Positions 37,621 through 47,256 of a DNA stretch of 64,000 nt are shown here, piece by piece (within the stretch, counting starts at the first letter, position 1; each line of letters starts with the position of its first letter). The position numbers and the translations under genes are program-made. The stretch covers positions 1,736,001 to 1,800,000 of the forward strand of contig CBDFGN010000006.1 in NCBI GenBank assembly GCA_965247065.1, written 5' to 3'. The stretch is from CBDFGN01 sp965247065. Lineage in GTDB: Bacteria; Bacteroidota; Bacteroidia; Cytophagales; Cyclobacteriaceae. The notes beneath the pieces were generated by a model. The model worked only from the letters and a program-made list of their open reading frames with translations, ran no database searches and was not told where the DNA came from.

Positions 37621-39258
37621 ATGAAAAACGTCCTGGCATTGCTCATGTTGGCGGTCCTTTCGAATTGTCAATCGGGGTCTGATTTGCTTCCAAATCCTGA
37701 GCAACAGATCGATATCGACGACCTCTCCAAGCATATCAGGATCCTGGCATCCGATGAATTCGAAGGCAGGGCTCCCTCCTCTACCGGCGAAGAAAAAACG
37801 ATCCGTTATTTGGCGCAGCAGTTCAGAGCGCTAGGCGTGGAACCAGGGAATGGGAATAGCTATTTTCAAGCGGTGTCTTTGATTGCCCTTACCGCGTCGG
37901 GCGATCTGGAAATTGCCCTGGAAAAAAATGGCACTCGTCAGTCATTAAAATTTCCGGAGGATATGGTGGTTTGGACCAAACAAATCAAGGAGCAAGTCAG
38001 CGTTTACCAATCAGAACTAGTCTTCGTCGGTTACGGAATTGTAGCTCCCGAATTTTCCTGGAACGATTACAAAGATACTGATGTACATGGAAAAACGGTT
38101 GTCATCCTAGTGAATGATCCCGGATACGCAACCGAAGAAGACAGCATTTTTAACGGACGGTCAATGACCTATTACGGAAGATGGACCTACAAATACGAAG
38201 AAGCAGCTCGCCAGGGAGCCGCAGGTGCATTGATAATTCATGAAACCGGTCCGGCCGGATATCCCTGGGAAGTGGTCAGCGGCGGCTGGGGCGGTAAGCA
38301 GTTTGATCTGATTACCGAGGATGAAAATGCAGGGCGCTGTCAGATTGAAGGTTGGATCACTGTGTCTTCCGCTGGTTCGTTGTTTGAATTAGCTGGGCTA
38401 AATATGAAGGAGGCTCTCGAAGCAGCCAAATTTAGAGATTTTGAGCCACAGGGGCTTAAAGTTCAGATATCAACCTCAATAACCAACCAAATAGAAAAAT
38501 CCGAATCTCAAAATGTAATCGCTAAAATCACAGGCGCAGAAAGACCAGATGAATATATAATTTACTCCGCCCACTGGGATCATCTTGGTAAGAACCCTGA
38601 CCTGGAGGGAGACCAAATATATAATGGTGCCAGAGATAACGCTTCCGGCACGGCCGCACTGTTGGAATTGGCTCAGGCGTTTAAAGCAGGGAGACCCCCA
38701 GATCGTACGATTCTTTTTTTAGCAGTTACCGCCGAGGAACAAGGCCTGCTGGGATCAGCCTTTTACGCCGGCAATCCCATTTACCCGGTGGAACAAACCG
38801 TGGCAAACCTCAATATGGATGCCTTGGATATTTGGGGTAAGATGAAAGACGTTATCGTTATCGGCTACGGTAATTCACAATTGGACGAGTACCTGGCCAC
38901 GGCAGCCAAATCTCAAGGACGTAAGCTGCGACCGGACCCAGAATCTGAGAAGGGGTATTATTTTCGCTCGGATCACCTTAGTTTCGCTAAGCAAGGCATA
39001 CCAGCTCTTTATACAAAAGGGGGACTTGATCACCTGCACAACGGCGAGCAATGGACCATGGAACAGAAAGCCGACCACACAGCCAACCGTTATCATAAAC
39101 CTGGAGATGAATTTGATGACACATGGGATCTATCGGGGACGGTTGACGACATCAGATTGCTATTCTCTGTTGGATCAGAGTTGGCCAATAATCAAGATTG
39201 GCCTAATTGGAACGAGGGGGTTGCGTTCAAAGCTACAAGAGATTCACAACGGAAATGA
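37621..39258 (+). CDS. M28-family metallopeptidase lipoprotein with PA domain
   Basis: A zinc aminopeptidase-like protein, about 545 aa. The leader MKNVLALLMLAVLSNCQSG has a lipobox LSNC, so ATG 37621 is favoured over 37597. Then KHIRILASDEFEGRAPSSTGEEKTI, a PA-domain insert (about residues 130-270, FVGYGIVAPEFSWNDYKDTDVHGKTVVILVNDPG) and the M28 core: YSAHWDHLGKNP (metal His/Asp), GARDNASGTAALLELA, AVTAEEQGLLGS (catalytic Glu-Glu), NLNMDALDI and YYFRSDHLSFAKQGIPALY. It is anchored to the outer membrane and probably trims peptides. Confidence 0.92.
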   Translation: MKNVLALLMLAVLSNCQSGSDLLPNPEQQIDIDDLSKHIRILASDEFEGRAPSSTGEEKTIRYLAQQFRALGVEPGNGNSYFQAVSLIALTASGDLEIALEKNGTRQSLKFPEDMVVWTKQIKEQVSVYQSELVFVGYGIVAPEFSWNDYKDTDVHGKTVVILVNDPGYATEEDSIFNGRSMTYYGRWTYKYEEAARQGAAGALIIHETGPAGYPWEVVSGGWGGKQFDLITEDENAGRCQIEGWITVSSAGSLFELAGLNMKEALEAAKFRDFEPQGLKVQISTSITNQIEKSESQNVIAKITGAERPDEYIIYSAHWDHLGKNPDLEGDQIYNGARDNASGTAALLELAQAFKAGRPPDRTILFLAVTAEEQGLLGSAFYAGNPIYPVEQTVANLNMDALDIWGKMKDVIVIGYGNSQLDEYLATAAKSQGRKLRPDPESEKGYYFRSDHLSFAKQGIPALYTKGGLDHLHNGEQWTMEQKADHTANRYHKPGDEFDDTWDLSGTVDDIRLLFSVGSELANNQDWPNWNEGVAFKATRDSQRK

Positions 39259-39373
39259 CCTCATAACTCAGCCGGGACAAAAGCATTGTAGTATGGTAGT
39301 GGAATTTTTTATTGAAGACAAATTTGAGCATACTCGGCAAGGAAGAATCCTTTGGCAGGATGCCCAATTATAG

Positions 39374-39797
39374 CAATTTGGGCTGGCATTAGGGGGATGG
39401 TTTATAGGAGAGGGATTTGCAAACTGCCGGACCAGTGATTGGTTTGTGACGGTAAAAGGGATATCAGAACTCGAGGAACAAGCCAGGATATTGGAGATTA
39501 GTAGAGTCGGGAGTCATTTTGTCTTCCGGCTACTGCAAGGAAAGCAGTACTGCTTACACATTCAGTCAACTCAGTGAAATCAAGCCTGAATTGATTGCCG
39601 AAGCAACCTCCAATGCGCGTAGAGCCGCTGAGCAGTTTGCACGTGATTTAGGCAGCGAAATTGGCGGGATCCGCCGGGCTAATCAATGGGTGTTCGTCAT
39701 CCTCCCTGGGGAAAACGTCCAGGGGGTCATGGAGGGAAAGCAGTTCCATAGGCTGGTCAGGGTAGTAAGCACAGGGGAGTATTACCTGGAGGGATGA
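39374..39797 (+). pseudogene. SIMPL-domain (DUF541) protein with large internal deletion
   Basis: The first 39 codons from 39374 read QFGLALGGWFIGEGFANCRT and SDWFVTVKGISELE, the typical membrane anchor and start of the SIMPL domain. Another frame (39519-39797) has the C-terminal part: TAYTFSQLSEIKPELIAEATSNARRAAEQFARD, IRRANQWVF and RLVRVVSTGEYYLEG. The roughly 100 codons that should lie between are missing and the frame shifts, so the gene is dead. Full-length relatives are about 240 aa exported proteins of unknown role. Confidence 0.75.
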
Positions 39798-39862
39798 CGG
39801 GCATTGCTGGAGTTGAGAGACCTGGCGTGGAAAGCAAAGGGTGGCCAATCCCAACCGTACCA

Positions 39863-41977
39863 CTAATCCTGGCAAAGAGAATACAGATACTTCAATCCGT
39901 CAATTACCATACGGCCCTTATGAGCATCCTCTACCAAAAAACGCATTGCATCCTGGTAATTCTGAAGTTCGCCATTACGATAACTCTTGATGAGTTTCTC
40001 GTCCCCGGAGGCATGCAATACCACGAACATCTTCTTGAAGGACACCTCGATTGCCATGGCTTGGGAGTCAATATCAGATAGGTTGAATTCAAAAACCTCC
40101 TCATTCAGGCTCTTTTCTTTAGCCGATTCCATCCTGTAGGTAATCATACATTCATCCTTGGGACTAAAGGTCCATTTCTGATCGACTCGCTCCTTGGAGA
40201 AGGTATGGTTGGCGACATGATCGGAGATGTAAAATGTCACCTCCTTTTCGTCCTTCCAATCATATCCCTGGGCCGGATTCTCCTTAAGAAATTCCAGAGC
40301 AGTAATGAAATCCTGTGCTTTCTTGGAATCGTCAAATCTGATTTTTGCCGCGTCCGCATAGTTTTTCTGACTATCATTTTCCTGGGACCATATGAATTTG
40401 TCATCATTCCTGATCTGTATGGGAACGAACATCTTGTAGTTGTCAATTCCAATTTCAATCCCCTTCCCACGGATGTCCTCAACAACATAGAACTCAATGC
40501 GAAGCTCAATATCTTCGTCTTTCCTATTTGTCTCAAAGGAGTGGAATGAGATCTTATAACTCCCCGGATCCAAAAACAACTCGCTTCTGTAGTTACTCCT
40601 ACCGTCCGAATAATCTGCGACCATTCCCCTAATAAGGTCCATAACATCCTCGATCGTGTCCAGTGCTGGCTCTGGAGGTTTGGTTTCGGGTATAATATAC
40701 CGAAAAGCCGTAACGGCCTTTTCGGCGATATAAATGTCGTCAAAGTAGATCTTCGTCTCGGCCTGATAAGGTTGTTGCAGACCATTCTTTGTGATCTTAA
40801 CCAACCTCTGATTTCGGTAGACTGGCAGGGCTAAAAACAGTCTGTTACCTTCAACTTTGAGCTGGATGGCATTAGGATTTATTTGCCAAGGGTAAAATTC
40901 CTCTTCTAACTGCTCGGTCTGACCTTTTTCATTTTCAAGGATAATATTCACTACACTTTGGTAGAAATTCTCGGAATCGAACTTTATTTCCTGTTCTCGA
41001 ATTTGTTCCTGGATGGTGATGGTTATGATTTTGGAGGTTAGGGTGGCCTTTCCCAATGAACCCCGGATCCAAGCTAATGTGCCGGTCAAATCCGTCCAGA
41101 TTATCTCCTCGGGAGAATAGTTTTCACCAACATATTCAAGGGTTTTTATGATCTGTCTAGCCGAAGCCAAATTTTCAGCTGGAAAGCTGATCCGATTGTC
41201 AAAACTTTGAAGCTCTCCGTTCAAGGTGTGTTTGATGAACTTCTCCTTCCGTTTAATTGCAATTACCACATCCATTTCCTCTCCAGTGGCTTCCAATTTC
41301 AGGAAGCGAGTATCCAGGTGGTGTGGAAAAAACTCAAACGCAGCATCTTGGTCAGGTTGTCCAGATTCAGACGAATTCACGTTCAGAGTAATTTTATGAT
41401 TATGGCCAGTGTCTATTGAAAAACTTTCCTGGAAGGTGACGCCAGCCAAGCCAAACCGCGATTGGTAGTTATTAAGCCACTCAACGGCGGCAGCTAAACT
41501 GGTCCACTGCACCTCGGCCTTTGGCAGTTTGGAGATCGCCCTTTGGAATCGGTAGACCAGCGATTTGGCCTTCTCGGCATCTTCCATTACTATTTGAAGA
41601 CTGCTTACATAACTCACTTGGGCGTCCCGCATTGCTCTAATGAATGGCTGGTCATTGTTTACCCCGAGACGCACGGAAATCATCTTCTTGTCAGCCTGTC
41701 TGACAACCGTATGGGGATCTATATCCGCCAGATTGAACTGATAACTCCGCGACTGAGTTTTCCCTTTAGCACTTTCAGTTGTAACCGATAGCAGCAAGCT
41801 GCCCATCGATTCGTTAGGGAGTTGTTCCAGCTTCTGATCATAGGATTCTTTGGCCAGTTCAACCGTCTTGACCTGGTCAATGATACCAGAAATAACCTCT
41901 TGTACGTCGGTTTGGGCTCGGGCATTGAATTGCCCAATGAAAACGAAAAAGGATAGGTGCACAAAGAAAAACCTCAT
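39863..41977 (-). CDS. Secreted protein with five degenerate internal repeats
   Basis: From ATG 41977 (MRFFFVHLSFFVFIGQFNARAQ) a signal peptide and 704 aa; the open frame extends to 42124 without family-like text. Five units of about 75 aa recur, each beginning with an E-F-x-L-x-D-I-like strand and ending in an alpha-helix before a gap: RSYQFNLADIDPHTV, AAFEFFPHHLDTRF, EEFYPWQINPNAI, IEFYVVEDIRGKGI and EVFEFNLSDIDSQAM. Each then has a K-x-x-x-V strand, I-K-x-x-x-N-G-E-x-Q-x-Y and A-x-x-x-I-x-A-L-x-Y. Linkers carry W-T-D-L-T-x-x-L-x-W. No family recognised; possibly an envelope beta-rich protein. Confidence 0.75.
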   Translation of the reverse strand: MRFFFVHLSFFVFIGQFNARAQTDVQEVISGIIDQVKTVELAKESYDQKLEQLPNESMGSLLLSVTTESAKGKTQSRSYQFNLADIDPHTVVRQADKKMISVRLGVNNDQPFIRAMRDAQVSYVSSLQIVMEDAEKAKSLVYRFQRAISKLPKAEVQWTSLAAAVEWLNNYQSRFGLAGVTFQESFSIDTGHNHKITLNVNSSESGQPDQDAAFEFFPHHLDTRFLKLEATGEEMDVVIAIKRKEKFIKHTLNGELQSFDNRISFPAENLASARQIIKTLEYVGENYSPEEIIWTDLTGTLAWIRGSLGKATLTSKIITITIQEQIREQEIKFDSENFYQSVVNIILENEKGQTEQLEEEFYPWQINPNAIQLKVEGNRLFLALPVYRNQRLVKITKNGLQQPYQAETKIYFDDIYIAEKAVTAFRYIIPETKPPEPALDTIEDVMDLIRGMVADYSDGRSNYRSELFLDPGSYKISFHSFETNRKDEDIELRIEFYVVEDIRGKGIEIGIDNYKMFVPIQIRNDDKFIWSQENDSQKNYADAAKIRFDDSKKAQDFITALEFLKENPAQGYDWKDEKEVTFYISDHVANHTFSKERVDQKWTFSPKDECMITYRMESAKEKSLNEEVFEFNLSDIDSQAMAIEVSFKKMFVVLHASGDEKLIKSYRNGELQNYQDAMRFLVEDAHKGRMVIDGLKYLYSLCQD

Positions 41978-42120
41978 CGGTAATAACTCTCCCTTTAATT
42001 TAACTAAGGATGACCAAAAGTTGTTGCTAGCCTGATGGTTTATTCTCGGTGGGGAGTATTTGGAACATCTCGGACCTGGGAAGAACCAGTGATAATGGCA
42101 AAGGCTCGGGCCCTTGTGAG

Positions 42121-44631
42121 TCACTCTATAACTTCCTTTCCTACACTGATCATGTTGGTAAAAATGCGGTAAGCTCCGGGGACACCTGCTGGAAGCTCCC
42201 GGAACCAGGAATAGCCGGAATAAATGTAGTGACCCTCACCATATTTAGCTACCAATAGACCTCCGTCCCTGGGATCTTCTCCCGGATCATTGCTTGAAAG
42301 TATCGCTTCGAAATTTTCATCCCATTCCCCTGGAAAATAAAGGCCCCGTTCCTGGACCCAATCCTCAAAATCAGCCGCGGTAATCTTGTTAGGTGTATTG
42401 AGAATAGGATGATTGGGTTTCAAGATGCGCATGTTGGCCGTTTCATCTGAAACTCTACCACGGGATAACTTCAAGTCGTACGGGGCAATATTAGGAGTCA
42501 CAAGCCTGTGACTGGTATTGTACTGGACAATTAAGGTTCCTCCTTCTTTAACGTAGTCCAAAAGCTTGGTCTGCTCGAATTTTAACCAATCGACCGTATT
42601 GTAAGCCCGAATGCCCAGAATAATGGCGTCGTATTGTCGTAGCTTTTCAACAGAGATATCCTCTTTGGTTAGCAGATCAACCTGATAACCGATTTGCTCC
42701 AGGCTTGAGGGTATATCGTCGCCGGCTCCCATGATATAGCCGATGGATTCGCCATTTTTGACTATATCTAACTTTACGAGACGAGCGCTCGCCTCAGGAA
42801 AGAGCACTTGATAGGGAATGTGATCATAGTTGATAGTGACCAGCCCCTGGGAATATTGGTTTCCGTCTTTCAACTTGAATTTTGCCTTGACCTCTGCAAC
42901 TTGTTGCTCATCCGGCGGACGAATCCTGAATTGGCAGAGTCGGGACTCCCCTTTCTCTCCTAACTCTATTTCGAACGACTTAGGTTCAATACCCCAGTTA
43001 TCGGGCAAATCAAGACCCAGTATTCCCTGAACATTCTTTTTACCGGCAATAACCTCCACCGGAATTTCCTTAGGTTCGCCATTTGCAAAAATGACCACAT
43101 TCTGTTCAAAATTGATGTGAACCGGCGGAGTGACAACAAACGGGCGATAGACTTCACCCTCTACCGGATCGTTTTTCTTGAAGACTACCGGTTGTGTAAA
43201 CCTTATTCTCTCTCCCTCCACTATCAAGCCAAATTCAACCTGGAGGGCCGCTGGATTCTCCGGAGTAGTGAGGTGTCTCGGATCAGATACCTTGTACATT
43301 CCCAAAGTGCCCTTTTCTCTCAGCCAATAGGGTTGACTAGGGATCACATCTTCACTCAACCGAATCCGGGTTTTGAAACTGACTTTCTCATTATCCTTCA
43401 AAGTCGCCTGGATACTTGAATCCTTGGAAACCGACACATATGCGATGTCTGCTAGAATTATGTTAGCCGTAGACCGATTGATAGCTTCTACCGCAAGTTC
43501 TATCTGTTCTCCAGGGGTCGCCCTCGAATCATTGGCCACTGCTTCCAGGTAAAGCCCGGAGGCAGCAGCGATCAATGCATCAACCTCGGAGATCTTTTCA
43601 TTCTTCCAAAATTCACTACCTAATTGGCCCAAAGCCTTTCTGATCTCAACCAGAAGCGCAACTGTTGATCCCGGATCATCTGGATCAAAGTCCATGATCG
43701 CCCGGTCCACTAATGGGATTATCTTCTTTCCTCCATCCACCCGGTTCCAGGAGAAATCCAGACCCTCAAAGATGTCCCGCATAGATCCCTCCCCATCCAG
43801 GTATCCGAACCACTCCATGGAAGAGCCGCGAGATCCTGAAGAACCAAATCCCTGACTCTTGTGCATGGTCCTACTTTCGGCGCTAATTTCTGAGTACGAT
43901 CTTCCCAGAAGTGGATTATATAGATTCAGGTCTACTGGGATAAAAGCGGCGCTGTCAAATTCGATGCCCCGCCTTGACCAAAACCAAGGATGGGTGTTCC
44001 AGAATATTTTTTGGGGCTGCCAGGTATCCACCCGATCTAGCTGTTCCGGGAAAGCATTTGGATTGGCTGCCAGGAAGAAAGCCTCTTTGGCCATGATGGC
44101 CGATGTGGTATGGTGACCGTGCCCCCCTCTGTCGTCAGGCGGGAATCGGGTAATGATCAGATCAGGTCGGAATTTCCGAAAAACGTAAACAACATCTGAC
44201 AAAACCTGATCGCGGTCCCAGATCTTCATGGTTTCCTCGGGATTCTTGGAGTAACCAAAGTCGTTGGCCCTAGAGAAAAACTGTCTTCCACCATCTACAT
44301 TGCGGGCTGCGATCAGCTCTTGGGTTCGAATGACACCAAGCAACTCACGTATCTCCGGTCCGATCAGATTCTGCCCACCGTCACCTCGGGTTAACGACAT
44401 GTAGGCCGACCGGAGAAGTTTTTCGTTGGCCATATAAGTGATTACCCGCTGATTCTCATCGTCGGGATGAGCGGCTATATATAGCGCCGAGCCGACCACA
44501 TTGAGCCTCTTCAAGCCCAAAAGTATTTCTGAAGATGAGTATCGTTTGGGTTTTTGAGACCACAGATTGCAGGTGACACTAAAGATCAGTATCAAAATCG
44601 ACGCTATGATAGGCAAGGGTTTGGCTCTCAT
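42121..44631 (-). CDS. PIG-L-family deacetylase with C-terminal glutamine-amidotransferase-like domain
   Basis: An exported enzyme of about 836 aa; ATG 44631 (MRAKPLPIIASILILIFSV) gives a better signal peptide than 44664. Residues about 50-250 form the PIG-L/LmbE fold: AAHPDDENQRV (zinc site), LTRGDGGQN, GVIRTQELIAAR and DDRGGHGHHTTSA (zinc His and catalytic loop). The middle (about 400-600) is beta-rich, and the last 200 residues show GAGDDIPSSLEQIGYQVDLL and EGGTLIVQYNT, as in the class-I amidotransferase-like domain of trehalose-utilisation proteins. Probably deacetylates N-acetylated sugar in the periplasm. Adjacent to the five-repeat gene on the same strand (144-base gap). Confidence 0.88.
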   Translation of the reverse strand: MRAKPLPIIASILILIFSVTCNLWSQKPKRYSSSEILLGLKRLNVVGSALYIAAHPDDENQRVITYMANEKLLRSAYMSLTRGDGGQNLIGPEIRELLGVIRTQELIAARNVDGGRQFFSRANDFGYSKNPEETMKIWDRDQVLSDVVYVFRKFRPDLIITRFPPDDRGGHGHHTTSAIMAKEAFFLAANPNAFPEQLDRVDTWQPQKIFWNTHPWFWSRRGIEFDSAAFIPVDLNLYNPLLGRSYSEISAESRTMHKSQGFGSSGSRGSSMEWFGYLDGEGSMRDIFEGLDFSWNRVDGGKKIIPLVDRAIMDFDPDDPGSTVALLVEIRKALGQLGSEFWKNEKISEVDALIAAASGLYLEAVANDSRATPGEQIELAVEAINRSTANIILADIAYVSVSKDSSIQATLKDNEKVSFKTRIRLSEDVIPSQPYWLREKGTLGMYKVSDPRHLTTPENPAALQVEFGLIVEGERIRFTQPVVFKKNDPVEGEVYRPFVVTPPVHINFEQNVVIFANGEPKEIPVEVIAGKKNVQGILGLDLPDNWGIEPKSFEIELGEKGESRLCQFRIRPPDEQQVAEVKAKFKLKDGNQYSQGLVTINYDHIPYQVLFPEASARLVKLDIVKNGESIGYIMGAGDDIPSSLEQIGYQVDLLTKEDISVEKLRQYDAIILGIRAYNTVDWLKFEQTKLLDYVKEGGTLIVQYNTSHRLVTPNIAPYDLKLSRGRVSDETANMRILKPNHPILNTPNKITAADFEDWVQERGLYFPGEWDENFEAILSSNDPGEDPRDGGLLVAKYGEGHYIYSGYSWFRELPAGVPGAYRIFTNMISVGKEVIE

Positions 44632-44841
44632 CTCGAATGGGAGGTTAAAAAATCTAACGATCAAATATAGTGTTTGGGTTTCAAAAGTGAATCACAGAGC
44701 AATGGAATGATCAAGAATTGAGAATTGAGAATCAGGATTGCACATTGTACATTGCGAAAGGCGATTTGAAAACGGCCGAACGACGAAAATGTTAATCAGT
44801 AAATGGTCAAATGGCAATAAACATGATCCGCTAAAATTCCC

Positions 44842-45537
44842 CTAATCCAAATACATTTCAGCCGCTCTCTCCAGCTTCTGCCTATACTGGTTCAGAAATT
44901 CATTTATCCGTTTTAGTCGATACTGCATCACCCAACGAGGGTGCGGAAGCATTTCCAGGTGTTCGAAAAAGTTATGTTCCCGGTTTAGATGCTCCAAGTA
45001 GGCAAAGTTTTTGCCTTGACCTAAAACAAAGGCGACCTTCGACACCGATTGAAATTTCAGTTGGGTCCGAAGGCAATCCACCATGAAACCCTCCCAGGAT
45101 TTCTGCAATTCAGGAAGGTCGTAATAATTAAGATTCTTCCCTTCCTTAACGAAACCCAGGGGGCAGGTTGCGGTTATGAAAAATCGTCTATAAAAGGGTT
45201 GTACGCCACCTATCGCTTTGATCATTCGGTATATGAACTTGGAAGAAAGCTCAGCCTTTTTGGGAAAGTCATTGGAGATTTGGCACTCGTCGGATAGGTT
45301 GATAGGGTCAGTAAAAGGAATTCCGGTTATTCCCCCACCAAAACGTCCCGGGTTGATACCTATGATCAGGATGCGAGAAGAAGCGTCGGCGTAAAACTTC
45401 TGGTAGAATTCCACCGTAGTGCTCCAAGCTGCCGGGTCATTATAGGGGTTCATGACCTTCACGCCGACCGGCAGATGTTCCGGGGGAGTAAGATCCTTCA
45501 GAAAAGGGAGTACCTGGTTGGCGAAAGTAATCATCAA
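44842..45537 (-). CDS. Uracil-DNA glycosylase-superfamily protein, SMUG2-like
   Basis: A 231-aa cytosolic base-excision enzyme. The catalytic loop reads RILIIGINPGRFGGGITGIPFTDP, and the second motif LPHPRWVMQYR matches the HPS-like loop. Other conserved parts: KFIYRMIKAIGG and FFITATCPLGFVKEGKNLNYYD. This arrangement is that of the SMUG2 subgroup described in Pedobacter heparinus. Uracil (or hydroxymethyluracil) excision is expected. A single gene. Confidence 0.87.
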   Translation of the reverse strand: MMITFANQVLPFLKDLTPPEHLPVGVKVMNPYNDPAAWSTTVEFYQKFYADASSRILIIGINPGRFGGGITGIPFTDPINLSDECQISNDFPKKAELSSKFIYRMIKAIGGVQPFYRRFFITATCPLGFVKEGKNLNYYDLPELQKSWEGFMVDCLRTQLKFQSVSKVAFVLGQGKNFAYLEHLNREHNFFEHLEMLPHPRWVMQYRLKRINEFLNQYRQKLERAAEMYLD

Positions 45538-45772
45538 CCAAATCTAAATAAACTCCAGCGACAGTTGACCGGTACAGCGAAAATCAAAGGTCAAGCGAAA
45601 CAAATCGGGCGGAGAAATGCTTCCATAGCGGCTCCGGTCCAGAAAAATATTGATTAGCAAAAGGGCTTCCGTAAGCAAAAATAAGGGAATAATGTATTGT
45701 GGCAGGATGTGGTGAACTTTCTATAAACCATCCCTGAATAGCTGATGAGACCGCTGAGCAAGAGTTGGGAAC

Positions 45773-46214
45773 CTACGCTGATTTTTGATTCATCAGTTTA
45801 GAGAGGACGGGCTCCTCCGTTATAATCAAAGGTTTATGGCTCCAGGTGGATCTGTAATATCTACGATTTTTGTAAATCAAAAGTCCGTTGAGCACAACTA
45901 AAACGATGCCCCCACCCAGGCCTGAGGGATTTAAGACCAAATAGAATAGGAATATGTTGATTGAAACAGGGGCAATGACGAGCAGAGCAATGGATACCAA
46001 CCGGTTTAGGATTAGACAAAGCCCAGTGCTTAGAAGGACCATTGATAAAGCAGGAATCAAATAGCCGCTATCCTGCACAGCCGAGAATAGCATTTGCGCC
46101 CTTCCCGGCATTGGGGGGAAGGGCATTCACTTGAGTCCACAAATTTACGGCCCAAAAAAGCAGCAGCAAACCAAAAAATGCCCTGGACGAGTTCCGGAGA
46201 TGTTCTTTGATCAT
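45773..46214 (-). pseudogene. DoxX-like membrane protein, one frameshift
   Basis: From ATG 46214 the frame reads MIKEHLRNSSRAFFGLLLLF to NALPPNAG, and a second frame continues PPMPGRAQMLFSAVQDSGYLIPAL to 45773. The break is in the C6 run near 46110; dropping one C joins them as QVNALPPMPGRAQML. The result, about 147 aa, has four hydrophobic helices and the DoxX-like pattern (PMP, SGYLIPALSMV, LAPxSxNI, LNGLLIYKNRRYYR). The function of the family is not established. Confidence 0.75.
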
Positions 46215-46217
46215 GGG

Positions 46218-46406
46218 TTAGTGATCCTTTTTTTGGCCAGGAAAAGGTAAGTGGCCACTAGTTTTCAATGATTCCAGATCATAAATGACGTCAAGCAGCC
46301 GTTGCCTAGTGCTCTCCATCTGAGAATGCGAATTATCTTGATTAAGGTCGAGAAATATTAGATCCCAATAGGCATGCTTTAATCTGGTAATGAGGTCAAC
46401 TTTCAT
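46218..46406 (-). CDS. Small helical protein, paralogue 2
   Basis: A 62-aa protein, MKVDLITRLKHAYWDLIFLD and so on, ending FPGQKKDH, all helical and charged. It resembles the upstream 59-aa product: LKHAYWDLIFLDLN... against ARDLYWELTFLPTE, with a similar spacing to the RxxLxDxIxxxE helix that follows. They lie 12 bases apart and just ahead of the DoxX-like gene, so all three could form one operon. Function unknown; no family recognised. Confidence 0.6.
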   Translation of the reverse strand: MKVDLITRLKHAYWDLIFLDLNQDNSHSQMESTRQRLLDVIYDLESLKTSGHLPFPGQKKDH

Positions 46407-46418
46407 AGCAATTAAGGA

Positions 46419-46598
46419 TTAGGTGTCCTGGCCCTCGATCATGCTTCTTGCCTCCTCGTCCTCGATTTTGGAAATCATATCCTTCAATTGCCGACGCCAG
46501 CGGTTGACATGAAATTCGAGCTCGCTTTCACTTTCGGTTGGTAAGAATGTAAGTTCCCAGTATAAGTCCCTGGCTTTTTTGCCAATCGCGTCAAGCAT
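46419..46598 (-). CDS. Small helical protein, paralogue 1 (59 aa)
   Basis: ATG 46598 to TAA 46419: begins MLDAIGKKARDLYWELTFLP and ends MIEGQDT, one long charged helix with RRQLKDMISKIEDEEARS. Similar in layout to the 62-aa neighbour, which suggests local duplication. No signal or membrane segment. Function unknown. Confidence 0.6.
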   Translation of the reverse strand: MLDAIGKKARDLYWELTFLPTESESELEFHVNRWRRQLKDMISKIEDEEARSMIEGQDT

Positions 46599-47133
46599 TA
46601 CCTATTCAATTGTCGAAAACCAACCCTGGATAGCCCAAGCCAACGCTTCATCCTCCAAACACTCAGCATCACTTCCTACGCCTCCGGCTTACTACACTTC
46701 TCACTTCACTCCAGGCTTGAGCTGTTCCAGGGACATTTTTACGATCTTTCCAAGGCCAGCTATCTCTACTTTGATTTGTTGATGTCTTTATAAAGAAAGC
46801 AGGGGCAAAGCCCCTGCCGTCAAAACCACCAACCTAAACCACAAAAAACAAATTGTCTCTTTTCTAACTTCGATCAACTATACTAACGAAACAATTATAT
46901 TTTCGTTTCACATTTATACGAAAAAAATACATAATCATATAGAATCACCTGTTATAGCTAATTTTATGCTATTATATTTTATAGTCTCTGTACATTCGAT
47001 ATATTTTTATACGAAATAAAGCTCTTCATGAAGCCTGATCATGGGTCAGTTCAACATTTGGCAGGGATGCTTTGCAATTAACCAGCAGGGATTTAAATTT
47101 GCAGGTCTTATAGCCGGGTTGATCCGGTTGAAA
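46599..47133. other. Non-coding stretch before tRNA-Thr
   Basis: 535 bases without a recognised gene. 46599-46798 holds unconvincing frames. A compact hairpin follows at 46799-46817, then an AT-rich part (46850-47030), which probably contains the tRNA-Thr promoter. Confidence 0.55.
46799..46817 (-). terminator. Compact hairpin, possible leftward terminator
   Basis: GCAGGGGC (46799-46806), AAA, GCCCCTGC (46810-46817). On the minus strand the stem is followed by TTTCTTTAT, a T-rich tail. No gene is seen entering from the right on that strand, so its role is uncertain. Confidence 0.55.
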
Positions 47134-47207
47134 GCCTCCTTAGCTCAGTTGGCCAGAGCAGCTGACTTGTAATCAGCGGGTCGGGGGTTCGAATCCCTCA
47201 GGAGGCT
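47134..47207 (+). tRNA. tRNA-Thr(TGT)
   Basis: A 74-base cloverleaf. Acceptor GCCTCCT pairs with AGGAGGC (47200-47206), discriminator T. D-arm TAGCTCAGTTGGCCAGAGCA, anticodon stem GCTGA/TCAGC around loop CTTGTAA with anticodon TGT (47168-47170), T-arm with GGTTCGAATCC. CCA is not encoded. Confidence 0.95.
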
Positions 47208-47219
47208 CTTGGTAATCAG

Positions 47220-47249
47220 GCAGTTACATTATTTTGTGACTGCTTTTTT
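47220..47249 (+). terminator. Terminator after tRNA-Thr
   Basis: GCAGTTACA (47220-47228) pairs with TGTGACTGC (47235-47243) with one G-T wobble, followed by six T. The stem opens with the same AATCAGGCAGTTAC text as the terminator after the tRNA-Asn fragment. Confidence 0.88.
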
Positions 47250-47256
47250 ATTTTAG

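Noticed and set aside
37320..37646. Minus-strand frame of 108 codons
   Set aside because: It overlaps the signal peptide of the M28 peptidase on the other strand and shows no family-like pattern.
46579..46782. Plus-strand frame of 67 codons ahead of tRNA-Thr
   Set aside because: It overlaps the start of the 59-aa gene on the other strand and has no protein-like composition.
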